This document shows, piece after piece, positions 19,922 to 29,304 of a stretch of 64,000 nucleotides of DNA; the first letter of the stretch is position 1; the number at the start of each line of letters is the position of its first letter. The stretch covers positions 5,384,501 to 5,448,500 of the forward strand of contig NZ_CP016634.1 in the NCBI RefSeq assembly GCF_002741075.1, read 5' to 3'. Under the pieces are notes generated by a model. It ran no database searches. It had not been told where the DNA came from and saw only the letters and a program-made list of their open reading frames with translations. This DNA comes from Pseudomonas putida. Lineage in GTDB: Bacteria; Pseudomonadota; Gammaproteobacteria; Pseudomonadales; Pseudomonadaceae. The translations under genes were made by a program, and so were the position numbers.

Positions 19922-20929
19922 ATGAGCGACGACGCCACGCCTCTGTTCCCGCCCACCGCCGATGCGACGCCAAGCATCACACCGATAACCCGCCCCCGCC
20001 CACCTCGCAGACGCCAAGCCGCCGCCAAGACCGCGCCAGACCCGAGCATCAGCGCCATCAGCCAGCAGCCGACAGCACTGGAAGTGGCCACCGCTCGCCA
20101 TGGCAGCAATGAAGACAGCACCTCGGCGCGCCTGCCGGCCAGCTACCCCTACCGCACGCGCCTGCGCCGCCAGGACTATGAGAAGGCCAAGCACGCCCTG
20201 CAGATCGAACTGCTGAAGGTCCAGAGCTGGGCGAAGGAAACCGGCCAACGCGTGGTCATCCTCTTCGAGGGCCGCGACGCAGCCGGCAAAGGCGGCACCA
20301 TCAAGCGCTTCATGGAGCACCTGAACCCACGCGGCGCCAGGATCGTCGCCCTGGAGAAACCCTCCGAACAGGAAAAGGGTCAGTGGTACTTCCAACGCTA
20401 CATCCAGCACCTGCCGACCGCAGGCGAAATGGTCTTCTTCGACCGCTCCTGGTACAACCGCGCCGGTGTCGAGCGGGTGATGGAGTTCTGCACACCGCTG
20501 CAGTACCTGGAGTTCATGCGCCAGGCACCGGAGCTTGAACGGATGCTGTGCAACAGCGGCATCCTGCTGTTCAAATATTGGTTCTCGGTGAACCGCGAAG
20601 AGCAACTGCGCCGCTTCATCTCTCGCCGGGATGACCCGCTCAAGCACTGGAAGCTCTCGCCCATCGACATCAAGTCGCTGGACAAGTGGGACGACTACAC
20701 CGCAGCCAAGGAAGCCATGTTCTTCCACACCGACACCGCCGACGCCCCCTGGACGGTGATCAAATCCGACGACAAGAAGCGGGCGCGGATCAACTGCATC
20801 CGGCATTTCCTGCACTCTCTGGATTATCCGGGCAAGGACCATAGCGTCGCCCATGCACCCGACTCGCTGCTGGTGGGACGGGCCTCGCGGGGGTTCGAGG
20901 AGGATGAACCGTCGCCGCTGGCCGGCTAG
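19922..20929 (+). CDS. ppk2: Polyphosphate kinase 2 (PPK2)
   Basis: A 335-residue PPK2-family enzyme that transfers phosphate between polyphosphate and nucleotides. It has a Walker A FEGRDAAGKGGTIKRF near residue 115, the lid/Walker B region FFDRSWYNRAGVERVM, and KYWFSVNREEQLRRF plus WKLSPIDIKSLDKWDDY. About 75 N-terminal residues are Pro/Ala/Thr-rich and look disordered. The gene stands alone, with a weak AAAGGA site. Confidence 0.93.
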   Translation: MSDDATPLFPPTADATPSITPITRPRPPRRRQAAAKTAPDPSISAISQQPTALEVATARHGSNEDSTSARLPASYPYRTRLRRQDYEKAKHALQIELLKVQSWAKETGQRVVILFEGRDAAGKGGTIKRFMEHLNPRGARIVALEKPSEQEKGQWYFQRYIQHLPTAGEMVFFDRSWYNRAGVERVMEFCTPLQYLEFMRQAPELERMLCNSGILLFKYWFSVNREEQLRRFISRRDDPLKHWKLSPIDIKSLDKWDDYTAAKEAMFFHTDTADAPWTVIKSDDKKRARINCIRHFLHSLDYPGKDHSVAHAPDSLLVGRASRGFEEDEPSPLAG

Positions 20930-21017
20930 CGCCTTGTAGCTGCAGCACAGCCCCTTGGGTTTCTGCGGCAACTACGCTTCAATACGCGCACTTTCCAGAG
21001 ACCCCAAGGATTCGCCC

Positions 21018-21461
21018 ATGGCCTCCAACACCAAGCAACAGAAACGCGCCAAGCGCGCCGCCAACAAGGCCAAGCAGAACCGAATGGTGCGCAGCGGCCA
21101 GGCGGTCAAGGCCAGCGCCGGCGACAGCGCCAGTGTCGAGCAGGTCTTCAACAAGGCCATGGACTCGGGCAGCTACGCCAGCCTGTTCGACAGGATGAAG
21201 GAAGCCCATCAGAGCGGCCTGGTGCCGATGATCTCGGTATTTTTGGTCGACCCCCTGCTGGCCCTGGTACTCAAGGGTCACAAGGAAGAACACGCCACCG
21301 ACTACATCATCATGGTTTTCACTGCCTATCGCGAATGGCTCGATGGCACCGACGCGGACACCACGATGGCCTGGCTGGAGAGCGAGGAATTCCAAGAAGC
21401 CTATGTGGCAGCTTCGGAAGCGGTGGCCAAGCTGCAGCAACAGCAGAAGCAGTTCGGCTGA
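21018..21461 (+). CDS. Conserved hypothetical protein, Lys/Arg-rich N-terminus
   Basis: A 147-residue soluble protein. The start at 21018 follows AAGGA. The first 30 residues (KQQKRAKRAANKAKQNRMV) are strongly basic, suggesting nucleic acid or ribosome binding. The rest is acidic and helical, ending in a Gln-rich tail. I do not recognise a named family. Confidence 0.7.
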   Translation: MASNTKQQKRAKRAANKAKQNRMVRSGQAVKASAGDSASVEQVFNKAMDSGSYASLFDRMKEAHQSGLVPMISVFLVDPLLALVLKGHKEEHATDYIIMVFTAYREWLDGTDADTTMAWLESEEFQEAYVAASEAVAKLQQQQKQFG

Positions 21462-21569
21462 TCGCTTGTGTGGGCAAACCTGCCACAAGCTCTGCGGTGC
21501 ACTCAATAACACCGCTATACCTGTGGGAGCGGGTTCACCCGCGAAAAGACCGACATCGGCAAACAAAAA

Positions 21570-21599
21570 GGCCGCGCTCTTCACAGGGCGCGGCCTTTT
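21570..21599. terminator. Bidirectional terminator
   Basis: GGCCGCGC (21570-21577) pairs with GCGCGGCC (21588-21595), flanked by AAAA and TTTT, between the convergent 147-aa gene and the permease. A single REP unit lies just upstream at 21523-21545. Confidence 0.85.
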
Positions 21600-21616
21600 C
21601 ATTTCAACTGCCCGAA

Positions 21617-23017
21617 TCAGTTATCCAGCGCCACCTGCCCGGCAGCCTGGCCTTCGGCCTTGCGCTTGCGCTGCACCAAGAGGCCGGCGGCGACCACGCC
21701 AATGCTGAGCAACGCGGTGGCGATGATCTCGGCGCGATGGTCTTCGCGCAGCGCCATCACGACCAGGATCGCGACGATGAACGCGATGGTGGCCCAGGTC
21801 AGGCCTGGGAACAGCCACATCTTGAAGACGATCTTCTCGCCACGGGCTTCACGCTGGGTGCGCATGCGCAGTTGCGACACGGCAATCACCAGGTACACCA
21901 GCAGCGCGATGGCGCCGGAGCTGGCGAGCAGGAACTCGAACACCGCAGCCGGAGCCACGAAGTTGGCGAATACGCACAGGAACGCCGCCGCGGTGGACAG
22001 CAGGACCGCCCAGTGCGGGGTGCCCGCCTTGGTAGTGCGCTGCGCCATGGCCGGCGCGTCACCGCGCTTGCTCAGGGAGAACAGCATGCGCGAAGAGGTA
22101 TACAGCGCCGAGTTCAGGCAACTGGTGACGGCGATCAGCACGACGATGTCGACGATCAGCTTGGCGTTCGGCACGCCAATGCGGCTCAGAACAGTCTGGT
22201 AGGAACCGGTCTCGGCCAGGGCCGGATCGTTCCATGGCACCAGGGCCACGACCAGGAAGATCGACACCAGGTAGAACAGGCAGATACGCCAGATCACCGA
22301 GTTGGTGGCGCGGCTGATCTGCTTGCCCGGGTCTTTCGACTCAGCGGCGGCGATGGTGACGATCTCGGTACCCATGAAGGAGAACATGGTAGTCAGCATG
22401 GCGGCCAGCACCGCGCCCAGACCATTGGGCATGAAGCCCTGGGTATCGAACAGGTGGCTGGCACCGCTGACCTGGCTGTTGGGTACCAGGCCGAACATGG
22501 CCACACAGCCAACGACGATGAAGCCGATGATGGCCAGCACCTTGAGCAGGGCGAACCAGAATTCGAACTCACCGTAGTTCTTCACGCTGCACAGGTTGGT
22601 CAGGGTCAGCGCCAAAGTGATGATGAGCGAGAAGGCCCAGAGATCCACGGCAGGGAACCAGGCATGCAGGATGGCCGCCGCGGCGTTGGCCTCCAGCGGG
22701 ATCACCAGGACCCAGAACCACCAATACAGCCAACCGATGGTGAAACCTGCCCAGCGCCCGATGGAGCGGTCGGCATACGTGGAGAAGGAACCGGTGTCGG
22801 GTGAGGCGATAGCCATCTCGCCCAACATGCGCATCACCAGTACCACCAGGGTGCCAGCTGCCGCATAGGCGAGCAGGACGGCAGGACCTGCCGCAGCAAT
22901 GGCGTGGCCGGAGCCAACGAACAGACCGGCGCCGATTACGCCAGCGATGGACAGCATGGTCACATGCCGTTGCTTGAGCCCCTGAGCGAGGTCATTGGAA
23001 TTGTGCTTACCGCTCAT
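21617..23017 (-). CDS. Amino acid permease, GABA permease type
   Basis: A 466-residue APC-family transporter with about 12 membrane segments. The N-terminal LKQRHVTMLSIAGVIGAGLF is the amino acid permease signature, and EIVTIAAAESKDPGKQISRA follows helix 6. The start MSGKHNSNDLAQGLKQ at 23017 is preferred to an ORF extension to 23137. The sequence is closest to GabP-type permeases, but the substrate cannot be fixed from sequence alone. Confidence 0.85.
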   Translation of the reverse strand: MSGKHNSNDLAQGLKQRHVTMLSIAGVIGAGLFVGSGHAIAAAGPAVLLAYAAAGTLVVLVMRMLGEMAIASPDTGSFSTYADRSIGRWAGFTIGWLYWWFWVLVIPLEANAAAAILHAWFPAVDLWAFSLIITLALTLTNLCSVKNYGEFEFWFALLKVLAIIGFIVVGCVAMFGLVPNSQVSGASHLFDTQGFMPNGLGAVLAAMLTTMFSFMGTEIVTIAAAESKDPGKQISRATNSVIWRICLFYLVSIFLVVALVPWNDPALAETGSYQTVLSRIGVPNAKLIVDIVVLIAVTSCLNSALYTSSRMLFSLSKRGDAPAMAQRTTKAGTPHWAVLLSTAAAFLCVFANFVAPAAVFEFLLASSGAIALLVYLVIAVSQLRMRTQREARGEKIVFKMWLFPGLTWATIAFIVAILVVMALREDHRAEIIATALLSIGVVAAGLLVQRKRKAEGQAAGQVALDN

Positions 23018-23623
23018 AAAACTACCTTTGTAAGGAGTGGACCACCCGAAATGCTGAGACGAAGCGCGCCCGGGGGTTGATGTAGGCGTCGCTGCATTCG
23101 GTCCATGCCATCTGGCAATAACCGCGCCACTCTCCAAACACGTTCATCGGAATCACCTGGCAAGCGCGACCATCAAGACTTGCAGGCCTTTCGGCCATGC
23201 CTTGACCGAAAGAGCGTCAACTTTTCTTGCCAGCCCCGGATTACTGAAATACCCACTTACAAATGCACCAAAGGTGCTCCCCGGTAACACCTGCGCACAA
23301 AAAATGAGCAACAAAAAGCGCAACCCAGCGGCGCAACCCAAGACCTGCACAGTCACAGGTAAAGCGCCACCCGGCCAAAAACGGCTTCCCAGGCACGTCC
23401 AAAGCTGGCACCATCGCGCCTTTTTTCATCAAGGCTCCGGTGCTGGGGACGTGCGCGCGGACATCCTCGCGACAGTCCGCTGCAACGATGCGACAAAGTA
23501 TCCCGCCAGCGACCCGAGCCCCTTGCGACCTGGTTGGCCGCCATTACGCCGCTATGCTAGCTTGGCGCTCGCCAGGAAGGCCGCCAACAGCTGGGAACGC
23601 ACCCGAACACATGAGGACCGCAC
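23018..23623. other. Divergent promoter region of permease and ABC operon
   Basis: About 600 bp separate the permease (minus) from the ABC operon (plus). Promoters for both must lie here. No small gene with a ribosome site, no RNA gene and no clear hairpin was recognised. A T-rich run is at 23420-23427. Confidence 0.35.
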
Positions 23624-24397
23624 ATGGCCCAGGCCACGCCCGCGCTGGAAATCCGTAACCTGCACAAACGCTACGGCGAGCAGGAGATTCTCAAGGGCAT
23701 TTCTCTGACCGCTCGCGACGGTGACGTGATCTCGATCCTGGGGTCGTCCGGTTCCGGCAAGTCCACCCTGTTGCGCTGCATCAACCTGCTGGAGACCCCC
23801 CACCAGGGGCAGATCCTCGTCGCCGGCGAAGAGCTCAAGCTCAAGGCGACCAAGACTGGCGACCTGATCGCCGCCGACAACCGCCAGATCAACCGTCTGC
23901 GCAGCGAAATCGGCTTCGTCTTCCAGAATTTCAATCTGTGGCCGCACATGTCGATCCTCGACAACATCACCGAGGCGCCACGTCGCGTGCTTGGCCAGAG
24001 CAAGGCCGAGGCGATCGAGGCCGCCGAGGCACTGCTGGCCAAGGTCGGCATCCATGACAAGCGCCACAGCTACCCCGCCCAGCTTTCCGGTGGCCAGCAG
24101 CAACGCGCTGCCATTGCCCGGACCCTGGCCATGAAACCCAAGGTCATCCTGTTCGACGAGCCGACCTCGGCGCTCGATCCGGAAATGGTCCAGGAAGTGC
24201 TTAACGTCATCCGCGCATTGGCCGACGAAGGCCGTACCATGCTGCTGGTGACGCACGAAATGAACTTTGCCCGCCAGGTGTCCAGTGAAGTCGTCTTCCT
24301 GCACCAGGGCTTGGTCGAAGAGCAGGGATCGCCGCAGCAGGTGTTCGAAAACCCGACCTCGGCGCGTTGCAAGCAATTCATGTCCAGCCACCGCTAA
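23624..24397 (+). CDS. Basic amino acid ABC transporter ATPase (HisP-like)
   Basis: A 257-residue ATPase with Walker A GSSGSGKST, Q-loop FVFQNFNLWPHM, signature LSGGQQQR and Walker B VILFDEPTSALDPEMV. This is the HisP/GlnQ class for polar amino acids. It heads a four-gene transporter operon, 11 bp before the binding protein gene, and energises import through the two permeases downstream. Confidence 0.93.
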   Translation: MAQATPALEIRNLHKRYGEQEILKGISLTARDGDVISILGSSGSGKSTLLRCINLLETPHQGQILVAGEELKLKATKTGDLIAADNRQINRLRSEIGFVFQNFNLWPHMSILDNITEAPRRVLGQSKAEAIEAAEALLAKVGIHDKRHSYPAQLSGGQQQRAAIARTLAMKPKVILFDEPTSALDPEMVQEVLNVIRALADEGRTMLLVTHEMNFARQVSSEVVFLHQGLVEEQGSPQQVFENPTSARCKQFMSSHR

Positions 24398-24408
24398 CGG
24401 AGCAACAC

Positions 24409-25161
24409 ATGCAGACCTATAAGAAATTCCTCCTGGCCGCTGCCGCCACGCTGGTCTTCTCGGCCAATGCCATGGCCGCGGAAAAACTGCGCATGGGTAT
24501 CGAGGCGGCCTACCCGCCGTTCAACAACAAGGATGCCAGCGGCAACGTGGTCGGCTTCGACAAAGACATCGGCGACGCCCTGTGCGCCAAGATGAAGGTC
24601 GAATGCTCGGTCGTCACCTCCGACTGGGACGGCATCATCCCTGCGCTGAACGCCAAGAAGTTCGACTTCCTGGTGTCGTCGCTGTCGATCACCGACGAGC
24701 GCAAGCAGGCCGTCGACTTCACCGACCCCTACTATTCCAACAAGCTGCAGTTCATCGCCCCGAAGAACGTCAACTTCAAGACCGACAAGGCTTCGCTCAA
24801 GGGCAAGGTGATCGGCACCCAGCGTGCGACCCTGTCCGGCACCTGGCTGGAAGACAACTACGGCAATGACGTCGAGGTCAAACTGTACGACACCCAGGAA
24901 AACGCCTACCTGGACCTGATCGCTGGCCGCATCGACGGCATCCTGGCCGACAAGTACGTGCAGTACGAGTGGCTCAAGAGCAAGGACGGCAAGAACTTCG
25001 AGTTCAAGGGCGAGCCTGTGGTCGACAGTGACAAGATCGGCATCGCCGTGCGCAAAGGCGACCCGCTGCGCGAGAAGCTGAACAAGGCCCTGGCCGAAAT
25101 CAAGGCCGACGGCACGTACAAGAAGATCAACGACAAGTACTTCCCGTTCAGCATCGAATGA
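24409..25161 (+). CDS. Basic amino acid-binding periplasmic protein (LAO/HisJ-like)
   Basis: A 250-residue binding protein with a signal peptide cleaved near AMAAEKLRMG. LRMGIEAAYPPFNNKDASG, GFDKDIGDALC, FDFLVSSLSITDERK and GTQRATLSG are LAO/HisJ family motifs. The expected ligands are lysine, arginine, ornithine or histidine. The start at 24409 follows ACGGAG. Confidence 0.92.
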   Translation: MQTYKKFLLAAAATLVFSANAMAAEKLRMGIEAAYPPFNNKDASGNVVGFDKDIGDALCAKMKVECSVVTSDWDGIIPALNAKKFDFLVSSLSITDERKQAVDFTDPYYSNKLQFIAPKNVNFKTDKASLKGKVIGTQRATLSGTWLEDNYGNDVEVKLYDTQENAYLDLIAGRIDGILADKYVQYEWLKSKDGKNFEFKGEPVVDSDKIGIAVRKGDPLREKLNKALAEIKADGTYKKINDKYFPFSIE

Positions 25162-25216
25162 TTCACCCAGACCAGCGCCGCCTTGCGCGGCGCCGGTCCC
25201 TTGAATGCACCTGCCC

Positions 25217-25909
25217 ATGAATATCGACCTGCACGGATTCGGTCCGGCTATGATGGCCGGCACCCTGATGACCGTAAAACTGGCGCTCTGCGCCCTGCTG
25301 CTGGGGCTGGTCCTGGGCCTGCTCGGCGCCCTGGCCAAGACATCCCCGGTCAAGCCACTGCAATGGCTTGGCAGCACTTATTCGACGTTGGTGCGCGGTG
25401 TACCCGAACTGCTCTGGGTACTGCTCATCTACTTCGGCACCGTCGGGCTGATGAACAGCCTTGGCGAAGCCTTGAACATGCCAGGCCTTGAGCTCAGCGC
25501 ATTCGCCGCCGGCGTGATCGCCCTGGGCCTGTGCTTTGGCGCCTACGCGACGGAAGTCTTCCGCGGCGCGATCCTGGCCATCCCCAAAGGGCACCGTGAA
25601 GCGGGCCTGGCGCTGGGCCTGTCCAAAGGCCGCATCCTCTCGAAGATCATCCTGCCGCAGATGTGGCGGATCGCCCTGCCCGGCCTTGGCAACCTGTTCA
25701 TGATCCTGATGAAAGACACCGCCCTGGTGTCGGTGATCGGGCTTGAGGAAATCATGCGTCACGCGCAGATCGGCGTGACCGTGACCAAGGAGCCCTTCAC
25801 CTTCTACGCGGTCGCCGCCTGCATCTACCTGAGCCTGACCATCATTGCCATGACCGGTATGCACTTCATGGAAAAACGCGCCGCTCGCGGCTTCGCGAGG
25901 GCCGAATAA
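25217..25909 (+). CDS. Amino acid ABC permease (HisQ-like)
   Basis: A 230-residue permease with about five membrane segments. The N-terminal TLMTVKLALCALLLGLVLGL and the EAA loop HREAGLALGLSKGRILSKII fit the HisQ family. An alternative ATG at 25205 adds four residues. Its stop overlaps the next permease start (TAATG). Confidence 0.9.
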   Translation: MNIDLHGFGPAMMAGTLMTVKLALCALLLGLVLGLLGALAKTSPVKPLQWLGSTYSTLVRGVPELLWVLLIYFGTVGLMNSLGEALNMPGLELSAFAAGVIALGLCFGAYATEVFRGAILAIPKGHREAGLALGLSKGRILSKIILPQMWRIALPGLGNLFMILMKDTALVSVIGLEEIMRHAQIGVTVTKEPFTFYAVAACIYLSLTIIAMTGMHFMEKRAARGFARAE

Positions 25910-26598
25910 TGAATTGGGAAGTCATCATCAAGTGGCTGCCACGCCTGGCCCAGGGCGCGACCCTGACCCTGGAGCTGGTCGCCATCGCGGTCATCGCCGG
26001 TCTGATCCTGGCCATCCCGCTGGGCATCGCCCGTTCCTCGCGCCACTGGTACGTGCGCGCCCTGCCTTATGGCTACATCTTCTTCTTCCGCGGCACACCG
26101 CTGCTGGTGCAACTGTTCCTGGTCTACTACGGCCTTGCCCAGTTCGATGCCGTACGCAGCAGCGCGCTGTGGCCGTACCTGCGCGATCCGTTCTGGTGCA
26201 CGGTGCTGACCATGACCCTGCACACCGCCGCCTACATCGCCGAGATCCTGCGTGGCGCACTACAGGCCATCCCGAAAGGCGAAATCGAGGCGGCACGGGC
26301 GCTGGGCATGTCGCGGGGCAAGGCCCTGTTCTACATCATGCTGCCGCGCGCCGCACGCATCGGCCTACCGGCCTACAGCAACGAAGTGATTCTGATGCTC
26401 AAGGCCAGCGCCTTGGCCAGTACCGTCACCCTGCTGGAGCTGACCGGCATGGCGCGAACCATCATCGCCCGTACCTACCTGCCGGTGGAGATCTTCTTTG
26501 CCGCAGGCGTGTTCTACCTGGTCATCTCCTTTGTGCTGGTTCAGGGTTTCAAGGTACTCGAACGCTGGTTGCGCGTGGACGCCTGCCAAGGCCGTTGA
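25909..26598 (+). CDS. Amino acid ABC permease (HisM-like)
   Basis: A 229-residue permease paired with the upstream one. GATLTLELVAIAVIAGLIL, FFRGTPLLVQLFLVYYGL and the EAA loop EIEAARALGMSRGKALFYI identify the HisM family. One base overlap with hisQ couples the two. It is the last gene of the transporter operon. Confidence 0.92.
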   Translation: MNWEVIIKWLPRLAQGATLTLELVAIAVIAGLILAIPLGIARSSRHWYVRALPYGYIFFFRGTPLLVQLFLVYYGLAQFDAVRSSALWPYLRDPFWCTVLTMTLHTAAYIAEILRGALQAIPKGEIEAARALGMSRGKALFYIMLPRAARIGLPAYSNEVILMLKASALASTVTLLELTGMARTIIARTYLPVEIFFAAGVFYLVISFVLVQGFKVLERWLRVDACQGR

Positions 26599-26726
26599 GG
26601 CTGTAACAACCCTCGGGGCCGCCTTGCGGCCCATCGCCGGCTCCGCATCGCCTGAATCTGCAGGCGCTGGCGTAGCCTGCGATGGAGCGTAAAGCGCTCC
26701 CCTTCCAACAGCGCTACGGTGCTTGA

Positions 26727-27962
26727 ATGCAAACCACCCCTTTCCTCCAAGGCCCTCACCTGCTCGAGCGCTTCCAGGCCCTCGACCACTTCCTGCTCCA
26801 GCATCAGCACCTGTGGCGCCCGCGCCCCTTCACCGCACTGCATCTGGACTGGGAGACCCAACTCCCCGAACTTTCTACCTGGCTGCGCCAGCGCACCCTG
26901 GAGCAGGCCGAGGCCGTCCAGCAGCATCCCGAGCAGCTTCAGGCGCCAGCACCCTTCGCACAACTGGCCGCTCAGGCCGTGCAGTTGTCTGCGCTGGGCG
27001 AGCTCCCCGATGCGGGCCTGCATCCGGCCGGGCACCGCCTCGACGTCAATGTCCCAGGGCGCAAATGGCAGCAGATCGAAGCCTTCACCCGCCGCCTGGC
27101 CTTTCACCGGCCCACCGCGCACTGGCTGGACTGGTGCTCAGGCAAAGGCCATTTGGGCCGACGCCTGCTGCAACCCGGCCAGCGACTGACCTGCCTGGAA
27201 TACGACACCGAACTGGTTCACGCGGGAAGCGTCCTGAGCGAACATCACCAACTGCCCGCCACCCATGTGCAGCAAGATGTGTTGGCACCCGACAGCCAGC
27301 GACACCTGGACACTGGCAAGAGCGTCGTTGCCCTCCACGCCTGTGGCGAACTGCATGTGCGGCTGCTGCAGTTGGCCAGCCAGCAAGGCTGCCCACAGAT
27401 CGCCGTCGCACCCTGCTGCTATAACCGTATCCCGGGCAAGACGTATCAGCCGATGTCTTCGGCGGCCCGCGCCTCGGCCTTGGCATTGAGTCAGGAAGAC
27501 CTGGGGCTGCCGTTGAACGAGGCAGTGACCTCCAGCGCTCGAGTCCGGCGCCAGCGCGACATCTCGATGGCCCGCCGCCTGGGCTTCGACCTGCTGCAAC
27601 GTCAGCAGCGCGGCATCGACGAATACCTGCCGACACCCTCGTTGCCAGTCAATTGGCTGGACAAGACCTTCGAGCGCTATTGCCGCGACCTGGCCGAGCT
27701 TCGGCAAGTCGAAATACATGAGGCGCCGGACTGGGCTGCGTTGGAGGCCGCCGGCTGGCAACGACTGGCCCAGGTACGCAACCTGGAGCTGTTGCGCAAC
27801 CTGTTCCGCCGCCCGTTGGAAATGTGGCTGGTGCTGGACCGCGCCCTGTTCCTCCAGGAGCACGGCTATGACGTTCGCATGGGCGTGTTCTGCGATTACC
27901 CGCTCACGCCCCGCAACCTGCTATTGCTCGCAGAACGCGACAGATCCGCGCAGCACAGTTGA
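26727..27962 (+). CDS. SAM-dependent methyltransferase (Methyltransf_32 type)
   Basis: A 411-residue protein. The SAM-binding motif I is WCSGKGHLGRRLLQPG near residue 138, followed by CLEYD. VALHACGELHVRLLQLA and VAPCCYNRIPGK match the HACGxL...APCCY pattern of the METTL25/TRM13-like Methyltransf_32 family. The substrate is unknown. The gene follows the amino acid transporter, which is the order I recall in P. putida. Confidence 0.75.
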   Translation: MQTTPFLQGPHLLERFQALDHFLLQHQHLWRPRPFTALHLDWETQLPELSTWLRQRTLEQAEAVQQHPEQLQAPAPFAQLAAQAVQLSALGELPDAGLHPAGHRLDVNVPGRKWQQIEAFTRRLAFHRPTAHWLDWCSGKGHLGRRLLQPGQRLTCLEYDTELVHAGSVLSEHHQLPATHVQQDVLAPDSQRHLDTGKSVVALHACGELHVRLLQLASQQGCPQIAVAPCCYNRIPGKTYQPMSSAARASALALSQEDLGLPLNEAVTSSARVRRQRDISMARRLGFDLLQRQQRGIDEYLPTPSLPVNWLDKTFERYCRDLAELRQVEIHEAPDWAALEAAGWQRLAQVRNLELLRNLFRRPLEMWLVLDRALFLQEHGYDVRMGVFCDYPLTPRNLLLLAERDRSAQHS

Positions 27963-28107
27963 CAGCCTGTGGATAACTCTGTGAACAAGCTTGTGATGAA
28001 TATCACGAAAACTGGGATCAAACCGCTATTTCAGCGTGTTCGCTAATTCCAGACAGTGAACCAAAACCAGTAAAAACAGGCCTTTGCGCAAAGACCGGCG
28101 GATAAGT

Positions 28108-28147
28108 CAAGTGGCATGCCTTTCGCGCAAGTCCGGCATGCCACTTG
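28108..28147. repeat. Perfect 13-bp inverted repeat
   Basis: CAAGTGGCATGCC (28108-28120) pairs with GGCATGCCACTTG (28135-28147) across a 14-nt loop. It lies between the convergent methyltransferase and SMR genes. There is no T run, so it may be a factor-independent terminator without U-tail, a processing hairpin or a protein site. Confidence 0.5.
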
Positions 28148-28185
28148 TGCATAAACGTGCCGGACATGCGTCGATCGCGTTGTTT

Positions 28186-28503
28186 TCAGGCCATTTTCAA
28201 TAGGCTCATACCCACCAGCAGCAAGGCCAGACCCAACCATCCGCGCCCCGCCAGACGCTGACCAAACAGCGCCCACCCCATCGCTACGGTCGCCAGGATG
28301 CCAAAGCCACCCCAGATGGCGTAGGCGAGTGAGAGTTCGATGTCCTGAACGGCCTGAGCCAACGCCGTAAACGCTGCCAATACACTCAGGATCGACGCAA
28401 AACCCAAGCCCTTGCGACGAAAACCGTCCGAATACTTGAGCAGCAGGTTGGCCAGCACTTCCAGCACGATGGCCAAACCCAGCCAGGCAAAGGGGATCAG
28501 CAT
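28186..28503 (-). CDS. mdtI: SMR efflux protein, MdtI-like
   Basis: A 105-residue protein with four membrane helices and the SMR-type [16 protein letters not shown] segment. The membrane Glu in [18 protein letters not shown] corresponds to the conserved SMR glutamate. Its start overlaps the end of the upstream SMR gene by 7 bp. Paired SMR genes of this kind form heterodimers; MdtJI of E. coli exports spermidine. Confidence 0.82.
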   Translation of the reverse strand: MLIPFAWLGLAIVLEVLANLLLKYSDGFRRKGLGFASILSVLAAFTALAQAVQDIELSLAYAIWGGFGILATVAMGWALFGQRLAGRGWLGLALLLVGMSLLKMA

Positions 28504-28856
28504 GGCAGGCCCTCCACTTCGCGTGCAGCAGGCTTGCTGCGGGTACCGGCCTTGACCAGCAAGATACCGGCGATCATCACTGCCAGGCCCAGCGCCTTGG
28601 TCCAGCCCAGGCTTTCGCCCAGCCAGGCGACGCTGACCAACGTGATCAGGACGATACCGATCCCTTCCCACAAGGCATAAGCCACGCCCACTGGCACACG
28701 CTTGACTGCAAGCGCCAGGAAGAAATACGACAGACAGATCATGACGTACATCACGGCATGCCCCAGGACGGGGAAATGTGTGGCGGCGAGTTTCATCGAC
28801 GCCGTGCCGATCACCTCAGTGGTGATCGCGACGAACAAATAAATCCAGGAACGCAT
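28497..28856 (-). CDS. mdtJ: SMR efflux protein, MdtJ-like
   Basis: A 119-residue SMR protein: [20 protein letters not shown] carries the conserved membrane Glu, and [20 protein letters not shown] is the SMR signature helix. The start at 28856 follows GGGAGG. It is the first gene of the mdtJI-like pair, preceded by a leader with a possible small ORF. Export of polyamines or cationic compounds is expected, but not proven. Confidence 0.82.
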   Translation of the reverse strand: MRSWIYLFVAITTEVIGTASMKLAATHFPVLGHAVMYVMICLSYFFLALAVKRVPVGVAYALWEGIGIVLITLVSVAWLGESLGWTKALGLAVMIAGILLVKAGTRSKPAAREVEGLPC

Positions 28857-28940
28857 GGTGCCCTCCCATGGGCGACAGCGGCCGAGCGCGCAGGCATCAG
28901 CACGAAACACAACGTTTAAGACTGCAGGTCGAGGGAGGGG

Positions 28941-29021
28941 CTAGAGATCGCCGGTCCAGTGACGCTCACGGGAAACCAGGCGGGAGGTGGAGAGGAGCTT
29001 GAAAGCTTTACCGTTCAACAT
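28941..29021 (-). CDS. Possible leader ORF upstream of mdtJI, 26 aa
   Basis: An ATG at 29021 opens MLNGKAFKLLSTSRLVSRER followed by HWTGDL and TAG, ending 84 bp before mdtJ. The codon choice is ordinary for Pseudomonas. No strong ribosome site is visible, and a six-codon ORF overlaps its start (29035-29015). E. coli mdtJI has a regulatory uORF (mdtU), so the position is suggestive; sequence similarity is not claimed. Confidence 0.35.
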   Translation of the reverse strand: MLNGKAFKLLSTSRLVSRERHWTGDL

Positions 29022-29248
29022 AATGAACACAACATTAGCTGAGCTGATCGAATAAGTCAAAACGATAGACTGAGACTAATGAAATATCCCGCTGCTAACA
29101 GCTTTACCAGGAAAAAGCCCCGTAAAGCCTGCTGAAAGGTTCGTAAATTATATTATTCATTCGTTGAAAAACCGCCGCCGCTCATGGGTTGATCACTTCC
29201 CTGCGACAAAGCGTCGCCAGATTAGTTAAATCACAATTAATTATTGTA

Positions 29249-29267
29249 TTGCGATAATTTATCGCAA
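29249..29267. promoter_or_regulatory. 19-bp perfect palindrome, candidate operator
   Basis: TTGCGATAA-T-TTATCGCAA is a perfect 9-1-9 palindrome 38 bp before the DUF2975 gene, in an otherwise unassigned AT-rich gap (29022-29304). It is a likely autoregulatory site for the small HTH protein encoded downstream. Confidence 0.6.
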
Positions 29268-29304
29268 ATAATCCGCCCCGTTCATCACTGTACGGAGGCA
29301 CCCC

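Noticed and set aside
27968..27976. Perfect DnaA box TGTGGATAA
   Set aside because: Single box, no box cluster, no AT-rich unwinding region and no dnaA/rpmH neighbourhood, so not an origin.
28857..29035. Guanidine riboswitch before the SMR genes
   Set aside because: A CTGGACCGG-like segment recalls ykkC RNA, but I could not align the conserved core; the small ORF explains the sequence as well.
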